DNA of 64,000 nt from Bacillota bacterium (GTDB lineage Bacteria; Bacillota; Clostridia; Lachnospirales; Lachnospiraceae): assembly GCA_023421505.1 (NCBI GenBank), contig JAEZTJ010000020.1, forward strand, positions 1 to 64,000. Reading direction: 5' to 3'. Made by a program: the position numbers and the translations under genes. The notes below the pieces were generated by a model. It saw only the letters and a list, made by a program, of their open reading frames with translations. It had not been told where the DNA came from and ran no database searches. Shown here piece after piece: positions 7,818-16,207 of this stretch (within the stretch, counting starts at the first letter, position 1; the number at the start of each line of letters is the position of its first letter).

Positions 7818-10292
7818 TCAGATAAATAAATTCAAATTGGAGTCCTCTGTCTCTCCTAGGTAATAACCTACACCTCCGATTTTTACCCCATCAATCAATT
7901 CTTCCTTCTTAATACCCATAACGTCCATTGACATCTGGCAGGCAACAATTTCAATTCCGCTTTGAATGGCAGCCTCAATCAGTTCTTCCAATGAGGATAC
8001 GTTCTTGTTCTTCATTACCATTCTAATCATCTTTCCACCCATACCAAGCATATTCATCTTAGATAGCTTCAGTTTTTTACTGCCTCTTGGCATCATTTTA
8101 CCGAACATGCTATCAATTAGTCCTTTTTTAACCTTCACTTTATTTGGTTTTCTTAGGATATTCAGTCCCCAGAAGGTAAAGAACATGGTAACCTTCTTTC
8201 CCATGGATGCTGCACCGTTCGCTATGATAAAGGAGGCAATCGCCTTATCTAAATCTCCGCTGAAGACTACCATCGTTTTATTGTCCTTCACTTGTTCTAC
8301 CTCCTGGCAATGTACTAATGCTTCATTTTTGGAAGCAAGCTTTCTGATAAAGGCTGTAATATTACTACCTGCCTTCGTTAAATCAAGAAGCTCGTTATTG
8401 GTTCTCTTACACCAAGCCTTAATATCCTCGAAAAATCCCGGATCAGATGCAGCAACCTTTAATACCTGCCCTTCTTCCAAATCATTCATGGACGCCTTCA
8501 CCTGCATTAATGGTCCTGGACAACATAATCCGCAGGCATCCAGAACTTTATCATATTGACCCGCCGTAAATGCTTTCGTACTTTCTTGCTTTACTTCCTC
8601 TTTGATTACCTGGGTATCCGGGTCTATGTTAAGTTTTGTTTCCTTCGGTTCAAAGCTTAAAGCGGATACTGACTTATAACCGCCCGTAACATTTAATACC
8701 TTATAGCCGTTCTGAGATAGGATACGGTCTGCAACATAACCACGCAGGCCTACCTGACAGTATTCTACTACTGTCTTATTGGGATCAAGCTCAGCCAAGC
8801 GCTCTCTTAAGCTATCTACAGGAATATTAATTGCTCCTTCCATGTGGCCATTATTATACTCCAGCTCAGTACGAACATCCACAAGGACATAATCCTCTTT
8901 ACTTAGTTCCTTTACTTCGCTCCAGGTCGCAATGTGAGATCTTCCCTCCAGTATATTCTGTGCCACAAAGCCTGCCATATTCACCGGGTCTTTTGCTGAG
9001 GAATAGGGAGGCGCATAGGCTAATTCCAATTCTGTCAAATCCTCAACTGTACCACCCAGCCGGATTACTGTTGCCATAACATCTATTCGTTTGTCTACAC
9101 CCTCATAACCAATACCCTGTGCTCCTAGTACCTTACCCTCTTCATTAAAGATCAGTTTTAGGGACATAGGCACCGCTCCTGGATAATAGGAGGCATGGGA
9201 AACCGGATGAATCAGCAGTAATTTGTAAGAGATATTAGCCCTCTGGAGATTTTTTTCATTAGCCCCTGTACTTGCCGCTGTCATTCCAAATACCTTTAGT
9301 ATCGAAGTGCCCTGTGAACCCTTGAAGCCGCTATTTATACCTGCTACATTATCTGCCGCAATTCTGCCCTGTTTATTTGCTGGCCCGGCAAGAGGTATTG
9401 CAGTAATCTGCTTTGTTACAAAATCAACTACCTCAATTGCATCTCCGACTGCATAGATCTCTTCTATGTTGGTCTGCATTCTGTCATTTACAATGATATG
9501 TCCCTTTGCACCAAGCTTTAAGCCACTATCCTTTAAAAAGGAAGTATCAGGGGTTACTCCGATTGCCAGTATAACCATATCAGAGAGCAGCTTTTTTCCA
9601 CTGTTTAGAGTAATCTCTACCTGATTGTCAATCTCCTGAAATGCTTTTACACCATCCTTCAGCATTAGACCAACGCCGTTATCAGTCATTTCCTTCTCGG
9701 CAAGTACAACCATATCGTCATCAAATGGAGCAAGAATATGAGCAGCAGCCTCTACTAAGGTTACTTTTAGCCCTCTTTCCTTCAAGTTCTCTGCCATCTC
9801 AACTCCTACAAAGCCTCCGCCAATGACAACAGCACTTTTCGTATTCTTCTTATCAACATAATTTTTAATCCGGTCAGTATCCGGTATATTGCGTAAGGTA
9901 AATATTTTATCACTGTTAATTCCCTGAATATTCGGTCTGAGTGCTTTTGCTCCGGGCGAAAGGATCAGATAGTCAAAGCTTTCCTCATACATTTCGCCTG
10001 ATTTTCTTTTCACAGTGACACTCTTCTTCTCAGCATTAACCTTAATTACTTCACTATTATTTCTGACGTCTATCCGAAATCTTGCATTCATGCTCTCCGG
10101 AGTCTGCACTAACAGCTTGTTCCTGTCTTGAATACTTTCACCAATATAATAAGGTAAGCCGCAATTTGCAAAGGAAATGTATTCATCTCTTTCGAATAGA
10201 ATAATCTCTGCTGTTTCATCTAATCTTCTGAGTCTTGCTGCTGCGGAAGCTCCGCCTGCTACTCCACCAACAATCAATACTTTTTTATTCAT
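7818..10292 (-). CDS. CoA-disulfide reductase fused to rhodanese, TusA and DsrE-like domains
   Basis: 824 aa, four modules. Residues 1-445 are an FAD/NAD(P)H disulfide reductase: GGVAGG at 9-14, redox Cys44 in SFANCGLPYY and a second nucleotide site near VVIGGGFVGVE (155-165). Residues about 455-550 are a rhodanese with Cys512 in YCQVGLRG. Residues about 580-655 are a TusA domain with LDACGLCCPGP (Cys587/590/591). The last ~160 residues are a DsrE/F-like domain with Cys785. The family reduces CoA disulfide or persulfides with NAD(P)H; the fused domains suggest persulfide sulfur is passed along. ATG 10292 has GGAGG 7 bases upstream; an upstream ATG at 10331 lacks one. Monocistronic. Confidence 0.9.
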   Translation of the reverse strand: MNKKVLIVGGVAGGASAAARLRRLDETAEIILFERDEYISFANCGLPYYIGESIQDRNKLLVQTPESMNARFRIDVRNNSEVIKVNAEKKSVTVKRKSGEMYEESFDYLILSPGAKALRPNIQGINSDKIFTLRNIPDTDRIKNYVDKKNTKSAVVIGGGFVGVEMAENLKERGLKVTLVEAAAHILAPFDDDMVVLAEKEMTDNGVGLMLKDGVKAFQEIDNQVEITLNSGKKLLSDMVILAIGVTPDTSFLKDSGLKLGAKGHIIVNDRMQTNIEEIYAVGDAIEVVDFVTKQITAIPLAGPANKQGRIAADNVAGINSGFKGSQGTSILKVFGMTAASTGANEKNLQRANISYKLLLIHPVSHASYYPGAVPMSLKLIFNEEGKVLGAQGIGYEGVDKRIDVMATVIRLGGTVEDLTELELAYAPPYSSAKDPVNMAGFVAQNILEGRSHIATWSEVKELSKEDYVLVDVRTELEYNNGHMEGAINIPVDSLRERLAELDPNKTVVEYCQVGLRGYVADRILSQNGYKVLNVTGGYKSVSALSFEPKETKLNIDPDTQVIKEEVKQESTKAFTAGQYDKVLDACGLCCPGPLMQVKASMNDLEEGQVLKVAASDPGFFEDIKAWCKRTNNELLDLTKAGSNITAFIRKLASKNEALVHCQEVEQVKDNKTMVVFSGDLDKAIASFIIANGAASMGKKVTMFFTFWGLNILRKPNKVKVKKGLIDSMFGKMMPRGSKKLKLSKMNMLGMGGKMIRMVMKNKNVSSLEELIEAAIQSGIEIVACQMSMDVMGIKKEELIDGVKIGGVGYYLGETEDSNLNLFI

Positions 10293-10336
10293 ATCCAATC
10301 CTCCATTCATTACTAAAGTTATTTCCTTCACCCTTT

Positions 10337-10363
10337 AAAAACTCCATCCTCTAAGAAAGGATG
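10337..10363 (-). promoter_or_regulatory. possible leader hairpin/attenuator before the CoA-disulfide reductase gene
   Basis: On the minus strand CATCCT..AGGATG (10363-10345) forms a 6-bp stem followed by GAG and TTTTT (10341-10337). The shape is that of a weak intrinsic terminator in the 5' leader. No regulator-binding element is evident, so a role in attenuation is only a possibility. Confidence 0.3.
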
Positions 10364-10500
10364 CTGTTTCCGTTTATATAAATCTTTCGTTTATTCTGTT
10401 AAGAATTAGCTGCAAATTGAACTTTTTATCTTATATTATTAGCTTTTATTTATAGTTATCTAACTGTCATTCTCTGAAATACAACACCCTCTATTTCAGC

Positions 10501-10555
10501 TTAATCTCTCGCTTAATATGTCGCTTAATATCTCGTTTAATCTCTTTCGTTTAAT
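10501..10555 (+). repeat. degenerate 12-base tandem repeat
   Basis: Four successive units start with TTAAT: TTAATCTCTCGC, TTAATATGTCGC, TTAATATCTCGT and TTAATCTCTTTCGT, with a fifth start TTAATAATTT. They lie in the ~500-base gap between the divergent CoA-disulfide reductase and REC-kinase genes. The rest of that gap is AT-rich with the promoter at 10671-10714. The repeat could bind a regulator or be neutral slippage. Confidence 0.6.
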
Positions 10556-10670
10556 AATTTTACTTTGAACTATGAATAGTATCATTTTTATATCTGCATA
10601 TTACAATATCATGCTTGATAAGTATGTAACAATGTCACATAGTATTATTAATTCTGCTTTAATTTGTTAA

Positions 10671-10714
10671 AACTTACTAAGTAAGTTGAAATAGAAAATA
10701 CGAAATGATATAAT
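10671..10714 (+). promoter_or_regulatory. promoter with overlapping palindrome, upstream of REC-kinase gene
   Basis: TTGAAA (10686-10691), a 17-base spacer and TATAAT (10709-10714) form a good sigma-A promoter about 80 bases before the start codon. The perfect palindrome AACTTAC-TAA-GTAAGTT (10671-10687) overlaps the start of the -35 box, the position of a repressor or activator site. Confidence 0.65.
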
Positions 10715-10793
10715 TGTACTAAACGTATAAGAGGAATTGGCAAGCAAATTCACTTGTCTTGAGGATATCCAATCCATGAATGGAGGATATACG

Positions 10794-12080
10794 ATGAAGG
10801 TGTTAGTCGTTGATGACAGTCATTTCAATTTATCAGTTGCCAAACGATATCTGGAGGATATCTCTCAGATATCGCAGATATTACTATGCGATGATTCCCG
10901 CCAGGCTAAATCCATCGTTGATGAGTACGGGATTGATATCCTGATCTCGGATGTGATGATGCCTGCCATCACTGGATTTGATTTACTTGAATTATTCCGC
11001 TCGGATAAAAAATATGATGATATGCCTATCATCATGCTTACCTCTCTTGATGATTTAGATGCTTATAAGAAATGCTTTGACTTAGGTGCCTTTGATTATA
11101 TTAATAAGCCGTTTAATACAGTTGAGCTCCATGCCCGTTTAAAAGTTGCTATAGAAGCCAAGAATAATTCTAACCATCTAAAATCCTTACTTGAGGTTAC
11201 TAAAAAACAGAACGAGGAATTAAAAAAAATTAATGCTGAACTGACGGAAGCCAAATTTAATTTGGTGCAATCGGAAAAGATGGCTGCGATCGGACAGCTC
11301 GCTGCCGGTATTGCACATGAAATTAATAATCCGATGGGTTATATCAGCAGTAATTTCGATATACTTAGGAAATATTATATTCGAATTAAGGAATATCTTG
11401 ATTACTTCAATCAAGAGCTTCTGAAAAGTAACGCAACCTGCATTACAGCCTGTCCCTTTTTAAGTGAACTAAATGTTAAGTACGATGAATTAAAGCTTCA
11501 ATTTATTTTGAATGATTTAGAAAATATCTTTACTGATTTAACCGGTGGGATAAAGAGAATAACAGATATCATACAATCCCTTCGGGTATATGCAAGATCC
11601 TCAAAAGACGACGAAAAAGACACCAATATATTATTAGAGCTTTTGCAGCAGGTAATCCTGATTATTAAAAATGAAGTGAAATATGTTGCACAGATTAAGC
11701 TTGATGTTCCTGAGGATATCATCCTGTATTGCAATCGTATTCAGCTTGGACAGGTTTTTGTCAATATTATACTGAATGCTGTTCAGGCGATTAAAGCCCA
11801 AAACCGGAACAATTTGGGCATGATTAAAATTATCGCAAGAAAAATCGATTCAAAAATCCAAATTGAATTTACAGATGATGGTCCGGGCATTCCTAAGGAC
11901 CAATTGCTAAAGGTATTCGAGCCTTTTTTTACTACGAAGGAAATCGGACAAGGTACCGGCCTTGGACTTAGTATCTCCTATGATATTATTGTCAATAAAC
12001 ATAACGGAACGATCGAGGTAAAAAGCGAATTTGGAAAGGGCGCTACTTTTATAATCACGCTGCCTATCATTACTGCTTAA
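10794..12080 (+). CDS. Response-regulator/histidine-kinase fusion protein
   Basis: 428 aa, cytosolic with no membrane segment. The N-terminal receiver domain (1-120) has acidic D7/D8, phospho-acceptor D53 in ISDVMMP and K105 in INKPF. A coiled linker follows (about 120-160). The HisKA helix has H175 in GIAHEINNP, and the HATPase domain has NxxxNAxxA, DDGPGIP and GTGLGLS. This order, receiver first and kinase second, suggests that an upstream phosphosignal tunes the kinase. ATG 10794 has GGAGG 7 bases upstream. A REC-HDOD gene follows 166 bases downstream and is the likely partner. Confidence 0.92.
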   Translation: MKVLVVDDSHFNLSVAKRYLEDISQISQILLCDDSRQAKSIVDEYGIDILISDVMMPAITGFDLLELFRSDKKYDDMPIIMLTSLDDLDAYKKCFDLGAFDYINKPFNTVELHARLKVAIEAKNNSNHLKSLLEVTKKQNEELKKINAELTEAKFNLVQSEKMAAIGQLAAGIAHEINNPMGYISSNFDILRKYYIRIKEYLDYFNQELLKSNATCITACPFLSELNVKYDELKLQFILNDLENIFTDLTGGIKRITDIIQSLRVYARSSKDDEKDTNILLELLQQVILIIKNEVKYVAQIKLDVPEDIILYCNRIQLGQVFVNIILNAVQAIKAQNRNNLGMIKIIARKIDSKIQIEFTDDGPGIPKDQLLKVFEPFFTTKEIGQGTGLGLSISYDIIVNKHNGTIEVKSEFGKGATFIITLPIITA

Positions 12081-12113
12081 GTCTACTTTTTCCATTATAA
12101 TTTTTGTACTTGC

Positions 12114-12136
12114 AGTTACCGATTCTTGACTGGTAA
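12114..12136 (+). terminator. weak hairpin between REC-kinase and REC-HDOD genes
   Basis: GTTACC and GGTAAC form a 6-bp stem with an 11-base loop, followed by CTAATTATTTTATT. This is a weak partial terminator at best. The remaining part of the 166-base gap shows nothing else. Confidence 0.3.
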
Positions 12137-12246
12137 CCTAATTATTTTATTCCTACATCCATCCCACGAAAGATTACACCCAAAGTACCCCCGCTAATGT
12201 AATTCTACCGTAAAATTTTTCTATCATATGAAAGGATGAAGAGGAT

Positions 12247-13407
12247 ATGAAAAAGATATTAATCGTTGATGATGAAGTACAGATTTTAAAAGCGCTCACG
12301 AGAATGTTTTTGGAAACCGAGTATCAGATCGTTACAGCAGAAAGCAGTGAGGCCGCTTTGAAGCTACTGGAGACTAGTGCAATCGATATGGTAATCAGCG
12401 ATATGCGGATGCCTTTTGAAGATGGCTATAAGCTGCTTAGTATGGTGAAGGAAAAATATCCAAATATTATACGTATCATTCTCAGCGGGTATGCCGACGA
12501 AAAGCCTATGTTTCGTGCTTTACTTCATAATATTGCTAAGCTGTATGTTTTTAAACCCTGGAACAATACCGAATTCTTAAATAATATTAACCGACTTTTT
12601 GCAGATGAGACTGAGTTAAAATCCAAGGATTTAGTTGATAAGATAAATGACCTTTGTGGTACCTGCGAGGTGCCGGTAAACTGTGACAAAATGATTCAAC
12701 TGATAGAGGATGAGAATATCGAAGCCTTAATAGAAGTAATTGAGCAGGATCAGGAAATCTCGCAGCTTTTAATACAGGTAGCAAAAACTTCTGTTTACGG
12801 AGTTATGCCAAATACCGTAAAGCAGGCTGCAATCTATATTGGTCTTCCTAACTTAAAATGCTTTATGCGCTGGGCTTGTATCGTAAGCGCGACACAAAAA
12901 AAGGAGAGTTCCTTGAAAGAAGATGATATTCTTAGCAGACATGCCTGTCTTACTAATCGTATCTTTCTATTTCTATTTGAAGCCTTCCTCCATAAACAGC
13001 CTCCTGAGGCTGCCATGTTTGCAGGCTTGATGCATAACATAGGGCTAATCCTCTTCTCAAACAGCTTAAAGAAGAATGGCAGTCTGAAGGAAGCTTCGGT
13101 TACTGCAGAGGATTATCGTAAGCTGGAGCTGTTAGAATATAAGGAGCTTCATCAGGAAATCGGAGCGCATTATCTAGATCAATGGGATTTGCCCTTCTCT
13201 ATGTATGAAGCAGCATTATACCATCATACGCCTCTCCACCATAATATCATTAATTTAGAGGTAACCTCCTGTGTTCATATTGCTCAGGCATATGCCTGGA
13301 AGGTATTAGGCGCAGCGGAGGCTGAGGCTGTAGCTTCTGAAGTATTTGAAATTATCGGAACAACCGCGGGTGAATTCGAAAAACGCTTGGCAAGGTATTT
13401 AAAATAA
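12247..13407 (+). CDS. Response regulator with HDOD output domain
   Basis: 386 aa. The receiver domain (1-125) has D8/D9, phospho-acceptor D52 in ISDMRMP, the T/S switch in ILSGYADE and K in FKPWNN. An HDOD domain follows (about 135-330), an HD-related fold that lacks the metal-binding HD pair and normally acts in protein-protein signalling. The receiver is clearly related to that of the HD-GYP protein at 62.4-63.4 kb: both have GYAD and a K-P-W-[ND]-N motif. GAGGAT precedes the ATG. It is probably the phospho-target of the preceding kinase. Output unknown. Confidence 0.9.
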   Translation: MKKILIVDDEVQILKALTRMFLETEYQIVTAESSEAALKLLETSAIDMVISDMRMPFEDGYKLLSMVKEKYPNIIRIILSGYADEKPMFRALLHNIAKLYVFKPWNNTEFLNNINRLFADETELKSKDLVDKINDLCGTCEVPVNCDKMIQLIEDENIEALIEVIEQDQEISQLLIQVAKTSVYGVMPNTVKQAAIYIGLPNLKCFMRWACIVSATQKKESSLKEDDILSRHACLTNRIFLFLFEAFLHKQPPEAAMFAGLMHNIGLILFSNSLKKNGSLKEASVTAEDYRKLELLEYKELHQEIGAHYLDQWDLPFSMYEAALYHHTPLHHNIINLEVTSCVHIAQAYAWKVLGAAEAEAVASEVFEIIGTTAGEFEKRLARYLK

Positions 13408-13489
13408 GCTATAAAATAAACCAGAACTCTTAACCCATGCTAATGAAAAGCTTTATAAGCTTCTGGTTATAAGATAAAATACCTTCCCT

Positions 13490-13565
13490 ATGAATTGGCT
13501 TGTACTGAGGGTGAATTATGCTTTTCAATAATTCACCCTATCATCACATGCCTATCCTTTGAATT
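13490..13565. repeat. family C repeat, copy C2, with perfect hairpin (convergent terminator position)
   Basis: GGGTGAATTAT (13509-13519) and ATAATTCACCC (13528-13538) form a perfect 11-bp stem with an 8-base loop, the same hairpin design as in C3 (56546-56575). Flanking GAATTGGCTTGTACTGAGG resembles GAATTAGTTTGTGCTGAGG of C3. It separates two convergent genes and could terminate both. A second weak hairpin, ACCAGAA/TTCTGGT, lies at 13420-13467. Confidence 0.7.
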
Positions 13566-13571
13566 CTTATA

Positions 13572-13859
13572 TTAATCACAATCTACTGCTGTCTCCTTCT
13601 CCAGTTGCGTAAGATAAAGGAAAGCTTCTTCATTAGTCTTCCTGCACATTTCTTCAGATGGCTTTAAGCTACCACATACCTTAGGTCGCAACGGTGAAGC
13701 AAACAGCTTACATAGATTCTCTTTGGTGAGCTGGATACACCTTACACCTGCCGGCTTACCCTCCGGCATTCCGGGTATTGGGGAAGAGATCGAGGGAGCA
13801 ATACAGCAGGCTCCGCACCCCAGTCTGCACTCATACTGCTTAAGATTTTTATTCTGCAT
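13572..13859 (-). CDS. YkgJ-type cysteine-cluster protein
   Basis: 95 aa with eight cysteines. The N-terminal CRLGCGACC and the later CIQL..CKLF..VCGSLKPS match the YkgJ/CxxCxxCC family, thought to bind zinc or an iron-sulfur cluster. Function in the family is not established. Its start codon lies 3 bases after the stop of the NADH oxidase gene, so the two are translationally coupled. It is the last gene of a five-gene minus-strand run. Confidence 0.8.
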   Translation of the reverse strand: MQNKNLKQYECRLGCGACCIAPSISSPIPGMPEGKPAGVRCIQLTKENLCKLFASPLRPKVCGSLKPSEEMCRKTNEEAFLYLTQLEKETAVDCD

Positions 13860-13862
13860 CTA

Positions 13863-15215
13863 CTAACTTCGCTCTCTTTCCTGTTCCATTGCAGCCTGTG
13901 CAAGCAGATTTAAGTAATTCCACGGACGATCAAAATGCGGCTGAAAGAAGAAATCAACATAAGCCAGATCTTCAATTGTCATCTTATTTTGCACCGCTAA
14001 GGATAAGGTATTCACTGACTGCGTGATGTCATATTTAGACATAACCTGTCCTCCTACAATCCGGTTTGTAGTAGCTTCATACACTAACTGTAACAGAAGC
14101 TCCTCGGTAGTCGGCATGAATTCCGGTCTGTAATTATCCTTTAGTAGTACAGAGCGAACCTTTAGGCCAAAGGATGGAGCGCTGCTTACCGTTACACCGG
14201 TCGAACCGATATTATAGCCGTATAAATGTAAGCCGGAGGTAGCCTGTGTTCCCCTGTACCTTACTCTGGGCTCCAGGATATTCTTACCGATTAAATTACC
14301 CATACGTACCGCATTGGTAGCCAGTGGAATATAAGCCTGACCTCCGCTTGGATTGTATCTTACACTACAGCTGTCTCCTGCCGCAAAGATATCCGGATTA
14401 CTGGTTCGCATATATTCATCCACCAGAATAGCCCCGTTAGAAAGCATTTCTACCTTTCCCTGTAATAATTCATTGTTTGGCTTAAAGCCTACACATAGTA
14501 TAACCATATCCGCTTTATATTCACCGTTTGCAGTAATAACCGAGTGAACCTTACCGTTTTCATCTGCCTCAAAGCTTAACACTGTCTCAGAAAGAGCCAG
14601 CCTTACACCGTGATTTAACAATTCACCTTCTAATATATCAGTGAATTCTTTATCCAGATATTTATTTAAGATACGATCCAAACCATCTATTAAGGTTACT
14701 TCTCTACCGGAGCTTTGAAAAGCTTCTACCAGCTCAATTCCTATGTAGCCGCCTCCCACGATTACAACTTTTGCTGCCTTATCCGCACATCTGATTATTT
14801 CGTTTGCCTGCGCGTAATTCTTACATAATAATATATTCTGACTATTGATTCCAGGTATTGGTGGAAGAATAGGCCAAGAACCGGTTGTGTTAACTAATTT
14901 ATCATAGTATACCTGAATGATTTCTCCTGTCACCAAATTCTCTGCTGTAATAAACTTCAAGTCGGTATCTATATGGGTAACATTATGCTTCATTTTAACC
15001 TCTGCACCAAGATGCTTCAGCTCTTCCGGGCTTGAGTAAAATAATCCTGTCGGATCCTTCACAACCCCACCGACATATAAAGCAATTCCACAAGATAGAA
15101 AGGATATATTATCGTTTCGTTCAAATACAATAACCTCAGTTCCCGGATATTCCTTTAAAATAGATTTTACTGCACTTGTTCCTGCATGGGTGCAGCCAAT
15201 TACGACAACCTTCAT
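13863..15215 (-). CDS. NADH oxidase, FAD-dependent, Nox/CoADR family
   Basis: 450 aa, the usual length. An FAD-binding start VVVIGCTHAGTSA, the redox cysteine Cys42 in SFLSCG (the position of the sulfenic-acid cysteine of water-forming NADH oxidases), an NAD site VVIVGGGYIGIEL and AAGD near residue 280. The C-terminal dimerisation domain is complete. Probable role: reduction of O2 to water with NADH, a protective activity in an anaerobe; CoA-disulfide or persulfide reduction cannot be excluded. ATG 15215 has GAGGTG upstream; an earlier ATG at 15251 has no such site. It is followed at once by the YkgJ-like gene. Confidence 0.87.
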   Translation of the reverse strand: MKVVVIGCTHAGTSAVKSILKEYPGTEVIVFERNDNISFLSCGIALYVGGVVKDPTGLFYSSPEELKHLGAEVKMKHNVTHIDTDLKFITAENLVTGEIIQVYYDKLVNTTGSWPILPPIPGINSQNILLCKNYAQANEIIRCADKAAKVVIVGGGYIGIELVEAFQSSGREVTLIDGLDRILNKYLDKEFTDILEGELLNHGVRLALSETVLSFEADENGKVHSVITANGEYKADMVILCVGFKPNNELLQGKVEMLSNGAILVDEYMRTSNPDIFAAGDSCSVRYNPSGGQAYIPLATNAVRMGNLIGKNILEPRVRYRGTQATSGLHLYGYNIGSTGVTVSSAPSFGLKVRSVLLKDNYRPEFMPTTEELLLQLVYEATTNRIVGGQVMSKYDITQSVNTLSLAVQNKMTIEDLAYVDFFFQPHFDRPWNYLNLLAQAAMEQERERS

Positions 15216-15312
15216 ATTACACCTCAGTTCTACACTACTTTTACACATCATTAGTTTGTGGTTTAGTCATTTTACGGCATCATTTCAACATCCCTATTTC
15301 TCTTTTCAATCC

Positions 15313-16203
15313 TTATTCATTTGAAGCTGATGTTTTTACTGCGTTTTTCCGATCAGAAAGCTCACATAGCAGGGTTGCTCCAAGAATCATAATTCCACCT
15401 GCAATCTGCACCGGTGTCATACTCTCCTGAAACAGAACAGAGGAAAGAACAATTGCAGATATAGGATCGGTATAGCTAAATACTGCAATTGTGTGCCCAC
15501 TCAGTTTTCTAACCGCGGTAAAATACAATAAATAAGCAAAGCCGGTATGTAGAATACCAAGTATAATAAGAAAGAGAACTGATCGGTTATCTAATTGATT
15601 AATACTTATTTTTTCGGTAGCAAGTATATAGGGAAGCAGTATTATAGATGCTGAGCTTAGTTGAATTAAGGTGGTTTCAAGGCCGGATAACCCCTTCAAG
15701 AATTTATTCATGATAACTACAAAAGCATATAATACCGCGGCAAGCAGCCCATAACCTATGCCGATTAGATTGTTTTTACCGGTATCACTATCCATTCCAA
15801 TAATCAGAAACATACCAAATACAGCTCCAAGAATACAGCTTATCTTTATAACCGATAAACGTTCCTTTAAAACAAATGGAGAAAGAAACATAACGAAAAC
15901 CGGCGCGAAATAATAGCTTAAGGTTGCATTAGAAATCGTTGTAAACTTATATGCCTGAAATAAGAAAATCCAGTTAAAACCAATCGCAGCCCCAGAAAGG
16001 ATCAAAAGGAACAAGTTCCTTCGTATCATTCTAAAGGACAGCTTCTGCTTCATTACCGGACAGGCAAGTAGCAGAAACAGACTGCCAATCACTCCCCGGA
16101 CTAAAGCAATCTGCCCGGAAGAAAGCTCTATTTTTCTAGTGAATACCCCTATGCTGCCAAAGATCAGCATTGCTGCAATATAGATTAGTTTTGATTTATT
16201 CAT
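15313..16203 (-). CDS. EamA/DMT-family permease
   Basis: 296 aa with ten predicted membrane helices in two EamA repeats (about 8-135 and 148-285). Each repeat has the family pattern, e.g. GxxFLFQAYKFTTISNATLSYYFAP in the first and FTAVRKLSGHTIAVFSYTDP in the second. DMT transporters export or exchange small metabolites such as amino acids; substrate unknown. The start lies 4 bases after the stop of the 5'-nucleotidase gene, so it belongs to the same transcript. The C-terminal tail is short and polar. Confidence 0.88.
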   Translation of the reverse strand: MNKSKLIYIAAMLIFGSIGVFTRKIELSSGQIALVRGVIGSLFLLLACPVMKQKLSFRMIRRNLFLLILSGAAIGFNWIFLFQAYKFTTISNATLSYYFAPVFVMFLSPFVLKERLSVIKISCILGAVFGMFLIIGMDSDTGKNNLIGIGYGLLAAVLYAFVVIMNKFLKGLSGLETTLIQLSSASIILLPYILATEKISINQLDNRSVLFLIILGILHTGFAYLLYFTAVRKLSGHTIAVFSYTDPISAIVLSSVLFQESMTPVQIAGGIMILGATLLCELSDRKNAVKTSASNE

Positions 16204-16207
16204 AACT

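Noticed and set aside
7966..8559. Long open frame antisense to the CoA-disulfide reductase gene (197 codons)
   Set aside because: Low-complexity hydrophobic translation (Ser, Phe, Ile rich), no ribosome site, fully inside a strongly supported gene on the other strand.
10501..10555. CRISPR-like array
   Set aside because: The units are only 12 bases and contiguous, without spacers; no cas genes in the window.
12247..13407. HD-GYP phosphodiesterase
   Set aside because: No HD metal pair and no GYP motif; the output is HDOD.
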